Origin: Nectonema munidae
Taxonomy: Eukaryota > Nematomorpha > Nectonematoida > Nectonematidae
DNA length: 64,000 nt
NCBI GenBank assembly: GCA_030549495.1
Contig: JAUIRK010000890.1
Span: 414,001-478,000 of the forward strand
Reading direction: 5' to 3'
The first letter of the stretch is position 1; the number at the start of each line of letters is the position of its first letter. Shown piece after piece: positions 11,337 to 22,139 of the stretch. The notes beneath the pieces were generated by a model. It searched no databases and was not told the origin of the DNA. It was given only the letters and a program-made list of their open reading frames with translations. A program made the translations under genes and the position numbers.

Positions 11337-11744
11337 TCAAAAAAGAAAAGGATCAACGAATGAAGATGTTTTATTTGAATAAACAAAATTTAACATGTTA
11401 TATAAATTTAAGTAAACAGAAAACAAAATGAGGTATAACAAAAAACATGCAAAAAATTTATAAAGAATTAGTTTGGAAGATAGAGTGTAGATAGAGGTAT
11501 TTTGAAAATTCGAGAAAAAATGTAGAGATAAGAAGGATGAGAACCTAGACATGTTGTTAAGGAGATGGTTGCAAACGAAGAGTAGAGAAATAGTTTCAGC
11601 TTCTGGAGTAGAATGAAGAGAGTGGATTGAGATGTTTGAGAAAGGTTTAAAAATAGCAGAAGCAACAGCGTATTTATTAGATGTTTTAGACGCCCCTGTA
11701 AAAATGCGTAAAGTTTTATTGGTGATCCGATAAAATGGAATCAA
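11337..11744 (-). pseudogene. LINE fragment with RNase H-like domain
   Basis: The 135-residue frame begins RITNKTLRIFTGASKTSNKY, resembling the IFTDGSKT start of RNase H domains in I/R1/Jockey-type LINEs, with G where the catalytic Asp is expected. HSTPEAETISLLFVCNHL then corresponds to the helix with the conserved Glu. Further debris in the same orientation (HILLFLNSSYYQL, NTYVHYLAKQIPS) is readable up to about 12970, on both sides of the insert at 12048-12722. It is a degraded remnant with no termini. The similar LINE at 32.0-35.2 kb supports the call. Confidence 0.45.
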
Positions 11745-12047
11745 TGATGCAGCATATTTATTGTTTTAGTGGAGAAATAAGGAGATTTATTTAAAGATTT
11801 GTACTTTTTTGTTACTTTAGAACTAGAAATTACAGGGGCAAAGTTTCGAAGGCCATAGGATTAGCGGTCGTGGTGGGAAGAATTTTATTTTCGACGAAAT
11901 ATCAAAAATTCGATTTTGGTTATTTATAGTTTGGAAGAAGGAAGAGGGTAATGATTAAATGGGGTTGTTGTATAGGATTTAGGGTGTGCGATTTGTGAAA
12001 GGTTTCATGGGGAAAGGAATTTAGCGGATCGTAATGTAAGTTTGAAG

Positions 12048-12722
12048 GGGGTGAGACTTTTTACCCAAAATAAACCCAAATATACCCAAACAGATGAAAA
12101 TAAATTTAAATATTCAAAGAATAAGTTAAATATACATAGAAGAATTATTCTTAGGGTAAAACTAATATAAATTATTAATTTGATATTAAATTATAAAAAA
12201 TTAATCTATTTTTTTTTAATTAAAATTGTTTATATTATAATAACTTAAAATATAATAATTATTTATAAATAATAATATAATTATTTTATAATAGTAAGTT
12301 TTATATCACAAAATAATTTTTTAATTTAAATAATTATACTAATATGTGTGGCCTATGAGCCACAATGGTTGTGTGTACCTCTTAGCTTAACAGTTGACGG
12401 TCAGGGGTTCAATACCCAAGGCTCCCAACTATAAAAACAAATTCACAAAAACTGTGATTAACCATCTTAAGCATAATGCAAGCATATAGCCTTACGGCTG
12501 AAAGTGCTTTGATATCTCTAACCAACCAACCAATATGTGTGGCCTGGCAAGAAAATGGGTGACATAAAACTATATAACAATACTCTATTACCAGCGCTCG
12601 TTCAAACTTAAATATCTGTATATTTTTTATTTTAAGCATTTATTTAATATTATTTTTAATTTCAAGTTCTTATTTGTAAATAAAGAACATTTTTGTGTAT
12701 ATTTGGGTAAAAAGTCCTACCG
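12048..12722. mobile_element. Non-autonomous DNA element with GACTTTTTACCC ends
   Basis: The ends are inverted: GGTGAGACTTTTTACCC at the left and, complemented, GGTAGGACTTTTTACCC at the right. Direct copies of GTTTGAAG flank it (12040-12047, 12723-12730). It is non-coding and very AT-rich, and carries a SINE at 12355-12531. An 8-bp duplication points to hAT-like mobilisation. The coding-like debris on both sides appears to be one older LINE split by this insertion. Confidence 0.65.
12355..12531 (+). mobile_element. tRNA-derived SINE with ACCAACC tail
   Basis: A 177 bp insertion flanked by a perfect 14-bp duplication AATATGTGTGGCCT (12341-12354, 12532-12545), the signature of LINE-driven retroposition. 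The head has an A-box-like TTAGCTTAACAGTTG and a B box GGTTCAATACCC in polymerase III spacing. The body ends with a conserved block (CTTACGGCTGAAAGTGCTTT) and the tail AACCAACCAACC. A second, diverged copy sits at about 62868-63010. The tail is not poly-A; it should match the 3' end of its partner LINE, which I did not identify. Confidence 0.85.
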
Positions 12723-13020
12723 GTTTGAAGGTATTTGTTTAGCGAGGTAATGTACGTAGGTGTTTTTCGAGAATATTTGGATGAGCTGGGCCTCAGTATA
12801 AATGTATTTTGAAGTAAGTTGATAATAAGATGAGTTTAGAAACAATAGTATATGTCCAGTATATGATATTGGGTTTAATTTAAAGTTCTTAATGGTATTA
12901 TATGATTCTGTATAAAATTGTAATGTGTTGTATTGGCTTATGTTTTTGATTAAAATGCAACTGGTAGGATTTGATTAGTACAAAACTTATGATAAATTGT
13001 TTGTATTTTTAGCTACCTAA

Positions 13021-13190
13021 GGGTCGTTCACAATTGACGTCAACTAAAACGAGGGGGGGGGGGGGGGAGGTATCCAAAGTTGACATAAGTCAATTTTGTT
13101 AAGTGATGATATATCTAAAAGTTGACATGAGGGGGGGAGGGGGTTGAAATTTATCAAAAAAAAAGGTTGACGTCAATTGTGAACGACCCC
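13021..13190. mobile_element. PIF/Harbinger-like MITE
   Basis: A 170 bp element with 23-24 bp near-perfect inverted ends (GGGTCGTTCACAATTGACG...). It is flanked by TAA on both sides (13018-13020, 13191-13193), the 3-bp TWA target of PIF/Harbinger elements. It is non-coding and contains two G-rich runs. The family call rests only on target size and the GGG terminus; the flanking C would also allow a 4-bp CTAA reading. Confidence 0.7.
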
Positions 13191-13193
13191 TAA

Positions 13194-14403
13194 GAATATT
13201 CTAAACAAATTTGGACTAAAGTTGCACTGTGTGTTTATTTGAAGTTTCAAGATGAAATTGTTAAAACAGTTCTGAAGATAAAAAGGTAGTAGTGAGTTGG
13301 AGTTAAGTAAAAGAGTGAATTCATTTTCGATTGAATTCGAATATATAAATGGAAGGCAGTTTGTAAGGAATTCTAAAACAAGAATCGAATTGAACCATTG
13401 TTGGAATTGATAAAAATCAACTTAAAAAATTTTACTTTTGACTTTATATTGAAAAAAAAATCGATGAGTATAATAATTTTCGTTTTTTATTTTTACTTAG
13501 AGCCTATTTATTTTGCTTCTTTTTTATCCATAAACAATTTTTGAAAAGAGTTTGAGTAAAAAGTCGCGCCGCGTAAATAAGGTATTTCATCATGTATGTT
13601 CAAATTATTATAAAAACTTGTTTCTGTTTAATAATAGTCTCTTTCTAGATAATTCATAGCTTAAATATTAGAAATAGGCGTGAAAGATTTTATAAATTAG
13701 CAATTTGACCAAACAAAAAAACATTGCATGGTGGAAAAAAATCGTCTACACTATAACAGGCTAGATTGATAAAAAGAATATCATTATTTGATTTGATCCA
13801 ACTTCTAAACTCTTGGAAAAGAATTCTAAAACTTTTGTATCGGTTATATGATTTAAGAAACTGTTTTTTCTCACAAATAAGTGCGATCAATTATATAAAT
13901 CTTACTCTGAAAGTTTAAAAAAAGAGTAAAACATGATAAATTAGTTAAAATGTAATTTTACAGTGTATATTATCTAATGGTTATTAAGAATGTAAAAAAA
14001 GCCTATATTTTTTTATTTCTTTTTTATCTCCAACAATGTTATAGTAAATAATGGAAGTTGTACTTGAACTAATTTTTCAAACTCTAAATTTTTTTTTTGT
14101 ATTATATCGTATTATAAACATTAATTTCCTTGTTGGTATTAAATCGTTAGGGAATGGGAAAGGATGAGAGTGAGTAGATTTTTTCAGATTTCTTGTTCCT
14201 ATGCGGGGGGGGGGGGGGGATAATTTCAAATTATTGAATTTGTTCAACTTAAGCATAACATCATCACTAGTAATTTCTTTGTGGGTTTTTAGTAAAAACT
14301 TGTATTACAATAGTTTTATATTTGATATGAGATTCGCCTTTTTGTAGTGTTCGTTTGAGATTTGGCAGGATTTTTTTAATTTAAAGAGAAACTGCAATTA
14401 TTA
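13194..14403. other. AT-rich intergenic stretch
   Basis: No recognisable gene. A 66-residue minus frame at 13690-13890 has no recognised motif. A run of 15 G lies near 14205-14219. No repeat relationship to other parts of the window was noticed. Confidence 0.4.
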
Positions 14404-16487
14404 CCCATTTAGTCCCAAACCTAAACTACAACTGAAAACTCTTCCAAAATTTTTTCAATTATTCCGTATCGATATTTTTTTTCTATAAATATAAAATGAT
14501 TAAAAACAAAATTTCTTTTTTGAGTTTTATGAGTGGAATAAATCAAAACAATCTTTTTCGATGCATAGCGTGACCAAACATGCTTTACATGACCATCTTG
14601 TTTTTAGGTGGCAAACTTTAATTGCTTGGTGAGTTTGTTCGGAAAATGCCCAAAAGTGTCTTTCACTACGCTTTTCAGTATTGATGGATTGTTTCTTGCT
14701 TTAAACTTTGAGTTTTAAATAATGCCTTGTGATGTTTCTTTTGAATTCCAATAAATCACATTTAGTATCATTAGTCAATTGATAGATACGCCACAAATTG
14801 ACTAGAGCTGTATCAAGCATATGTGTAAAGAGAACCCACCACCACTTTTTCCCTCGTATTGAAATTCTATACACATTCACAAATTGATAATGAAAATCAA
14901 CTCCTCCCATTCCTTTGTTGTAATTCAAGAATAACTTTGGTTGCTTGACCTTTTCTTTTTGAAATAGAGCTCCATCTCATAACAAAGTTTACTGGCTCTA
15001 TTCCTTCAAAGTTACTACAAATTGTAATAACGCTGTTGTCAAGCCATTTTACAAAGAGTATTTCATTCTTCTTATCATACTGCCAATCGTAAAAAGAGCG
15101 AATTTGTTGTTTTAATTCATTAGTGTCTAAATATGGACACTTTTATGTTCGATTGAATCTAGTTGTACCAGAAGCTCTAAACTTCATGTTTTTTAACTTA
15201 AAAAATAGGTCATAAGAAGAAAAAAAGTTGTCAAAATAAATGACATGATCGTTGGCATGCCAACACACTTTAAAATGTCTAACACAACTCTTGTTCCTAA
15301 TGGTCGATTGTTTCTTTTGTATCTTTGTTAGCTCCAGTGTAGATATCAAATGCAAAACAATAACCATCTGAGCTGCATAAAACCTAAATCTTATGGGCTT
15401 GCCTCTAATAAACTGTTTTGATGAGTGTCTACCAAAGTATTTCCTTGTACAAACAAGCTATGGATATATAAATGGAAACTATGGTAAAAATGGAAAAACT
15501 ATGTCGTCTGTGTCAGCCTGTGCTCAGCATTGTTTGCGAAATTAATGAATTTTTTTATTGTATATCTATTGCGAGCAATAGACTGTGTCACAAATTTCAC
15601 ACCTAAATCTTCAAGAGACCAATATTGCTTTTCTCTGGGTAATTTATGATATCCAGAAAAAAGGATAGCAATAAAAAACTTCAATTCTGTGTTGAAAGAA
15701 AAATCATGATAATTTTTTGATTTGCATAAATTATTGTCTGATCCATGATATGTTTAAATATGTCCTCATTAAATATCTTTTCGAAAACTTCAACACAGTT
15801 TTTACCATCCAATTCTTCCTTCATCTTTTCTTATTTTCTATCAACTCATTTGGTTCATTCTAAATTAAATATAACTTCGTCTTTGCCCCATACCACTTCT
15901 GTATCATCTTTTTTGTGTCTTTTTCGATAATGGATTTGATCTTTTTCACAAGTTTCGTCATTTTTAATAAAAAGTTCAATTCTCCCAGGAATATCTTGAG
16001 GCATTTCATCGTTTGCTAAAAAAACATCGTTCAGGTCTTCTTCATTTGTTAATCAATCAGCTGCAGGTGGAATTATAACTAAATCTCCATCTTCATGTAA
16101 AGATTCTTCAGAATTAAGTGCTTCTTCAAGATTTTCAAAAAGATTCATTTCGAAATTATTTATCAAAAAATTTTTATTCTTAAAAATGTCCTATGAAATT
16201 TTTATATATACGCTTGAAATAAATATAAAAAAAAGCTTTCTTCAAAATATAGATCTCAAAGTTATATAAATTCTATGAAAAAATTCATAAAAATAATTTA
16301 GCCGTTTTTATCGGTTTGGGTAAAGTGTAGCTTCTTCAAATTTTTGAAACATTAATTATAATGACTAATTTCGTTTTTTCATTAATTTTTTAACATTTAA
16401 AAAAATATATTTCTTTTAAAAAATATATTTCAATTTTTTTTTGATAAAATTTACCGTCCTCATATGAGGACACTGGTCTTAAATGGG
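14404..16487 (-). mobile_element. Broken piggyBac element
   Basis: The ends CCCATTTAGTCCC (left) and, complemented, CCCATTTAAGACC (right) form piggyBac-type terminal repeats. TTAA is intact at the right flank (16488-16491) and mutated at the left (ATTA). The 2084 bp size is normal for the superfamily. A palindromic GTCCTCATATGAGGAC sits just inside the right end. Transposase debris on the minus strand fills most of it. Confidence 0.8.
14701..16148 (-). pseudogene. piggyBac transposase, frameshifted
   Basis: It starts MNLFENLEEALNSEES (ATG at 16148), the acidic N-terminus typical of PGBD-like proteins, and meets a stop near 16055. Blocks in order are FIAILFSGYHKLPREK with YWSLEDLG (15499-15684), then VIYFDNFFSSYDLFFKLK with the second catalytic Asp and ASGTTRFNRT (15143-15367), then NKGMGGVDFHYQFV with the third Asp and GKKWWWVLF (14701-14928). 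The frame changes and stops between blocks make it non-functional. It is related to, but clearly diverged from, the intact copy at 19357-21012, and lacks a readable C-terminal zinc-binding segment. Confidence 0.85.
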
Positions 16488-17017
16488 TTAATCAACTTTT
16501 CAAATTTAATTTCTTCAGGCTTTGAGAGTAGATGTAGGTAGGAATCGAAATAGGTAAAATTACTTAGAACCAGAGGGTGACCGCCCCCAATGTGTTTTCA
16601 GGGAGGGCGAAAATGACCTTCGCCCCCCCCCCCCCCCCCAATAATTTTCCATAAGAGTTGCTGCTTGTTTATAAAACATGTATGATGATCCGCATAGAAG
16701 GAATGCAGACTTTTGAATAAATCAAACATCATGCCAAGCTGCTCTGAAATTCCTATCGAACATATTTTACAGACGATGCGTGAGAGCTATATAATAATAA
16801 TCCATTGCTTCAATATGCACACAGGTCACAGAGCAAACACATGTTTATGATCCACTAGATTTTCTCATCTTCTGTCAGAGTGACTATTTCTCTTTCTGTC
16901 TCCTCTGTTTTTCTCTTCCGCTTTCTCTGCTAAAACTTAATCATTCACTCAAGCTCTCATTCGCTCTCTTCTTTCATTCAAGCCCTCTTCTCTTGTTAAG
17001 CTCTCCTATCTTCTCTC

Positions 17018-17215
17018 GAGTGACGTAGCTAGGCTGGGAATGAGGGGCCGTGCCCACACTCCTATGTACCGCATGGTGCCCCCATGCATCTTATATGATA
17101 TCAGTTTTAGAAAATTTCTCCAATAAAAGGATCAAGAAAGTATAAATAATGTTACGCAAGTTTTTTATTTTTAAATTGTGCCCCTTCTATCAACTTTTTT
17201 TTGGCTACACTATTG
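17018..17215. mobile_element. Nested hAT MITE N3 in copy B
   Basis: The counterpart of 1960-2098, with AGTGACGTAGCTAGG at one end and GGCTACACTATTG at the other. It carries about 60 bp of extra sequence (around 17095-17160) that is absent from copy A. Confidence 0.55.
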
Positions 17216-17725
17216 CTTCTGTCTAATTTGCATTTAGAGTTAAATTAAAATAGTTTTCAATCGTTACAATTTTATATCAATGAATATTGTTAGACTCGCG
17301 CAAAGATTTTTTTTCAACAAAGGTCATTTAATCTTTATCACTACGTTTGTTACATTTTGTAACATTTGAAAACTAATTTTTTCAAGTCAAGAAATTTTTT
17401 TAATAGTTATTTGCGAATGAATATTTTGACTAGCTATTCGGTTTAAAAGCAAGAATACTCTATTTGCTTAATATTTGAGCAGAGATATTTTTTATAATGT
17501 TCGATTGTTAAATTTTATAAGTAACACTGTACATAATCAAATCACTTTTTTAAAGAAAATTTGCTGATTATTATAGTAAAAATATAATATCGAAACAAAA
17601 TGTTTCAGTTGTTAAAAATGTACTTGATCTATTTGTGACAGCTGTCAGAATTTTATTTTTAGACAGAAATATTCAAAAAAACGCAATGATTTTCTTTTCT
17701 CGTATACTTTGATTTATGTTAGTTT

Positions 17726-18082
17726 GGTCCTCGGACATTTCGCCCCATTATTTTCATAAGACAGTTCGTCCCATGGATAAATTCGCCTCATTATTTTCAT
17801 AAGACAGTCCCATGGACAATTCGCCCCATTATTTTCATAAGACAGTTCGTCCCATGGACAATTCGCCCCATTATTTTCATAAGTCATTTTGTTTCATGGA
17901 CAATTTTAAAAATTTAGAGATAAAATGATTAATTTGAAATAATTTAATAGAGATAAAATAAACAAGAATATAAAATTTTTTAATAATTTTACACATAATA
18001 AGCAAAGATGGATGAAACAAATAGCCTATGAGAGAATTTGCCTAGGGGGTAAATTGTCTATGGGGCGAAATGTCTTTCGACC
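17726..18082. mobile_element. Nested MITE N2 in copy B, with tandem amplification
   Basis: The ends are GGTCCTCGGACATTTCGCCC and, complemented, GGTCGAAAGACATTTCGCCC. The flanks are GTTAGTTT (17718-17725) and ATTAGTTT (18083-18090). It is 357 bp, against 234 bp in copy A, because an internal unit is repeated. Confidence 0.7.
17737..17895. repeat. Tandem repeat of a ~40-48 bp unit
   Basis: About four units with the core ATTATTTTCATAAGACAG followed by TCGTCCCATGGACAATTCGC, the last one diverged. Copy A has a single unit at about 1685-1735, so the array expanded after the two copies separated. Confidence 0.85.
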
Positions 18083-19099
18083 ATTAGTTTAAATAATTTT
18101 TTAATTATAAGGGTTAGCTACTTAAACGTTGGCCTTTGCTGCTTATAAAAACTTGAAAATATCAAATAAACTCTAATTCTTTATGCCTCCTATTATTTTG
18201 AAATTATTCTAAGAACAGACGGTTCCATTTTAAAATATTGAAAATTGCTTTATTAGTTTATTTCGTTTCCTTTCTCTCTTATGTTAATTAAGTAGCAAAT
18301 TTTTCAATTTTGAGTAAAAGGTAAGGTGCGGGTGTATTTTCATTGACAAGGCACTGATGTACCGCTTATGTCAAACTATGAACAAATTCGTATCGATGAA
18401 GAATCGAATCCAGAGGCTTGCGTGCTGAGTCCATCATCTCAACCAACCTGCCATGCCACCCATAGAGTATGCTGTAGTTTTTGTTGAAGCTCTATAACTT
18501 TTTTTTACTTAAAAGTTATTATAAAAGGCAAATCATTGCAAAATGTTATTTACTTTTTGTAGCTTGTATCAATTTAGCTTTTAAACTATTTTTGAATGAT
18601 GCTGAGTAAAATGAAATAATGCTATCTTAATTTTTTGTTTGCACAATTATAACTTCATTTTATACCCTTGCCCCTGAATCAATCACATTTTTTCATATAA
18701 ACATCGCAGGGTGTCTACTGTCTAGTAGACTCTTTGCCTTTAGACTACATTCACTCATATAAAACTATCTAACCTTCAGTTATTTGTTTTCTCTATGAAT
18801 CAAATATCCCTTCATCAATTCTTGTAATGTGCCTGGTAGACTACTTCATTTTTCAAATGAAAAGCCTATTCCACCCCCTAACAATTTTAGATTTTTCTAA
18901 ACTAGTGTATATTCGATGGTTGTATGTAAAAATGCCCCCTAATTTTTGATTTTCATGATTTTTTTTTAATTATATAAATATTTTATTTGGTACCACGAAA
19001 GGCTAATTTTTTAAAATTTCTTAATCTATAGGGTTTTTTTCTTTATAAAGTTCTTGAAAACTATAGCAAAGGTGCAGATTTGTGGGAATGTGTTCTTAA

Positions 19100-21499
19100 C
19101 CCTTTAAAGACGAAATTTAGTAATAAAAATTTTTTTTTTGAAAAAAATTAAATAGAATAAACTTAATGTATTATATAGTATTACTAAAATTTAAAATCAA
19201 AAAAATTTTCAACTTTTGGGTTGAATTTTTAATGTTCCCAAAATGGGAACGTTAGACAGTTAAGTATATTTTTTCAAAAAATTCAATTAAAACCCAAATT
19301 TTCAACGAAAACTTTATTTATACAAATAAAATTTTGAAAATTAATAAAAAGAAGTATCACTTGACGTGATAGGCGTCAAAACATTTTTTATGCAGTCTTT
19401 TTTCACATTTCAAACACAAAATCCGCGTGTTTTTCATGCAAACTACACATCTTCCTTGGTTTGTATCACCTAAATAGTGATTTATTCCATCATATCTTAC
19501 TGATTTTGGGACTGGGGCATTATGGCCACCTTTTCTTTTTCTTTCAGTTTCAGCTTTCAAAAGATAACTAATGATTTCTTTTCTGAATTCTAAATGAGAT
19601 ATCGTAGAATTTTGATTTATTATCTTAAAAAATTTAAAAGAAGCCACAACGGATAAGTTTATTGTGTGTGAAAATAAATTCCACCACCATTTTTTAGATC
19701 TCAATTTAGGTCTATATGATGAAAGAAAACGATCACACTGATCTACTCCACCCATACCAGTATTGTACATTTTTACAATATATGGTTGTAGAATCGTTGT
19801 CCTTTTTTCGGATTTTGATCTTCTTTCAGCTTTGCCTATAGGAGATAACGCGTAATAGTTGCTTGCTAAAGTAACGACTGAGCTATCCTTCCATTTCACG
19901 CAAAAAACAACACCGTCTGAACGATAATCAAACTGTTCACGTTCTTTCTTCTTTAATTCTTTAGAGTCCAACAAAGGACATTTTGCTGTTCGATTTTCCC
20001 TTATTGTACCACACGCTCTTATGTTTTTTGAAGCTAAATCCAATAAAAGAGAATAGCTTGTAAAAAAATTGTCAAAAAAGACCACATGTCTATTTGGTTC
20101 TTTTATAGGCTCAATCATTTTCTGAACAACGTCGAAAGCAAGAGGCCTACTTCTTTTATTTTCCTTTCCGAAATATATTGAAAAATTATATGGAAATCCG
20201 TCACTACTGCACATCATCCATATTTTGTATCCAAACTTGATGGGCTTGTTTTTTATAAATTGTTTTGCACCGTGCATACCTCTATATGGAACCATGCATT
20301 CATCAACGCTTAAAAACTCGTGAAAAATTCCAAATTGTTGGCATGATTTTTTCAACATATCTAAAAAAGGTTTCACCTTGGCGAGTTTTGAATTGTCTAA
20401 GTTTTGATTGTCAGCAAGATGAATGTATTTTTTAATTTTTTTAAAATTATCTCTGGACATTGTTTTCGAGAAAATTGGAGCAGATAACAAATCATTGGTG
20501 GACCAACAATCATTTTCTGAAGGAAGCACGTGAATACCACTTAGAAGAATCAATCCTAAAAACTTACGAATTTCATTTTCATTTGTCTTGAAATTTGGCT
20601 CATTTTTGTCTCTTCTTGCATACAAATTTGTTTGTTCAACAATGTGATCAAGCATTTCATGTGTAAAAAAAAGTTCAAAGATTTCATGAGCATCTTTTCC
20701 CATGTGGTGTTGTCCAATTTTATCAGCAACAAAACAATGAGCTTGTAGTGATAAATCTTCTTTTTTATCCCAATTATTCTTCATAAAAAAATTACTCTCG
20801 TTTTCTTCGTCTTTCATTACCTCTAATTCACCACAAACTTCCTTTGGCATCGTTTCTTCTAACAAAATATCATCATCATATTCTTCTTCACTTTCCTTTG
20901 CTTTTTCATTTTCAGGAGGAACAATGACAAGAGATAGACTTTCATCTTTTGTGTTTTCAATATACTCCAGAGCACTATCAAGAAATTTAAATTTTTTGTT
21001 CGCAAAACTCATTTTAATCTAAAACTGTTTAATTTGTAAAAGTATAAAAAAGATAAATATATAAAAATATAATAAATATTTCACAAAAAAAGACTATAAA
21101 AATTTTTTGTCAGTGAATACTGAAGTGACTAACGTTCCCATTTTGGGAACATAAAAGTTATATAAAAAATGCTTTATGTAAATTTAATTTTTTTTAATTT
21201 TAATTTTAAATACCATTGATATATTAAGTCTTAAAGTTTATACAGTAATTACTTTTAAATATGAAGTCAAATTTTTTGCACAACTAACTCTTGATAATTT
21301 GAAGTTCAGAAGTAAAAAAACGTTTATTTCAAATCTAAAAAAAATAGATAAAAAAAAATATTTCAGACATTTTATTTTTTTAGATTGTTGTACTCCTTTT
21401 CTTTTATTAGATTTATGTCAAAAAAAGTAATAAAAATTAAAATATTTGTTTTTAAATTAAATTTATGTTCCCAAAAAGTGAACGTTAGTCTTTAAAGGG
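19100..21499 (-). mobile_element. Apparently intact piggyBac transposon
   Basis: Exactly 2400 bp between two TTAA sites (19096-19099, 21500-21503). The terminal repeats begin CCCTTTAAAGAC at both ends. Internal GTTCCCATTTTGGGAAC-type palindromes occur near both ends (about 19234-19250 and 21133-21150). One uninterrupted transposase frame lies on the minus strand. The uninterrupted target is preserved at 496-499. The lack of stops and the clean TTAA flanks suggest recent insertion. Confidence 0.95.
19357..21012 (-). CDS. piggyBac transposase (PGBD-like), full length
   Basis: 551 residues with no interruptions. Residues 1-90 are acidic and probably disordered. Residues about 105-220 form the DDE_Tnp_1_7 N-terminal part (FLGLILLSGIHVLP). 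The catalytic triad is D237 (SVDECMVPYRG), D314 (VVFFDNFFTSY) and D424 (NTGMGGVDQCDRF). KKWWWNLFSHT at 440-450 follows the family pattern. The C-terminal cysteine-rich domain has C522, C525, C533, C536, H541 and C544, which in this family binds the terminal DNA. Such enzymes excise precisely and reinsert at TTAA. All key residues are present, so activity is plausible but untested. The ATG at 21012 leaves about 490 bp to the element end, where the promoter would be. Confidence 0.95.
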   Translation of the reverse strand: MSFANKKFKFLDSALEYIENTKDESLSLVIVPPENEKAKESEEEYDDDILLEETMPKEVCGELEVMKDEENESNFFMKNNWDKKEDLSLQAHCFVADKIGQHHMGKDAHEIFELFFTHEMLDHIVEQTNLYARRDKNEPNFKTNENEIRKFLGLILLSGIHVLPSENDCWSTNDLLSAPIFSKTMSRDNFKKIKKYIHLADNQNLDNSKLAKVKPFLDMLKKSCQQFGIFHEFLSVDECMVPYRGMHGAKQFIKNKPIKFGYKIWMMCSSDGFPYNFSIYFGKENKRSRPLAFDVVQKMIEPIKEPNRHVVFFDNFFTSYSLLLDLASKNIRACGTIRENRTAKCPLLDSKELKKKEREQFDYRSDGVVFCVKWKDSSVVTLASNYYALSPIGKAERRSKSEKRTTILQPYIVKMYNTGMGGVDQCDRFLSSYRPKLRSKKWWWNLFSHTINLSVVASFKFFKIINQNSTISHLEFRKEIISYLLKAETERKRKGGHNAPVPKSVRYDGINHYLGDTNQGRCVVCMKNTRILCLKCEKRLHKKCFDAYHVK

Positions 21500-22139
21500 T
21501 TAAAATCAGTTAAAACACAAATTATATTTAGAAAGTGTTCTGATACACACAAAGTCCAAAAATATTTGCTGTTTTATAAATTTTTTTTTTGTATTTAAAA
21601 AATTTTCCTATGCTGAGTTTTTTAGTTTACTTTAATTAAATTTTAAATGTTTTAGATTAAAAGTTAACTTTTTTTTTAGAAAAAATCTTTATTTGACATA
21701 TCTTTTTAGAAAAAATTTTTTTTAATTTTAATTAATAATTTTTTGAAATTTTTTGTGTTGGGGCATTTTTTCCTAATTTTAAATTGGGGTATTTTTTTCG
21801 GTTGCATTTTTACTGGGGGTTCCTACTTTTTAATTGGGGGCATTTTTTCTGCGCACCATATTCGATATGCAAATTTAATTAAAATATTTTCGCTAGAAGT
21901 ATAGTATTTAAATTCACCAAATTTGTAAAAAAAAATATAAAGTAGTCTTATAAATTAGGTATGCCCTGAATACACTCTATTTTTAACGATTGCTTGAATA
22001 TTTGGTCTCCCGTGGTATTTCCAGACCACTAATTTTGAAAATTGCAAAAAAAAATCGCCCCCCTAATAATTTTGAGGATGTGCGCCCCTGCTTAGAACAT
22101 TAGTATTCAATAGTAGTTTTTGTGTGCAACTAAAAAAAA

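Larger units (their letters stand above)
18918..21857. mobile_element. Nested element N1 in copy B (interrupted by piggyBac)
   Basis: The same insert as 160-693, in reverse. It is flanked by the 9-mer ATATTCGAT on both sides (18909-18917, 21858-21866). Without the piggyBac it is about 540 bp. Confidence 0.65.
16571..22090 (+). mobile_element. Composite hAT element, copy B (full length, with nested insertions)
   Basis: Both termini are present: CAGAGGGTGAC at the left, and ATGTGCGCCCCTG (complement CAGGGGCGCACAT) at the right. Both are flanked by a perfect 8-bp duplication CTTAGAAC (16563-16570, 22091-22098), diagnostic of hAT. About 3.1 kb remains after removing the piggyBac. No transposase was found, so it needs enzyme in trans. 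It contains N3 (about 17018-17215), N2 (17726-18082), a tRNA-like segment, and N1 (18918-21857), which in turn holds piggyBac. Confidence 0.9.
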
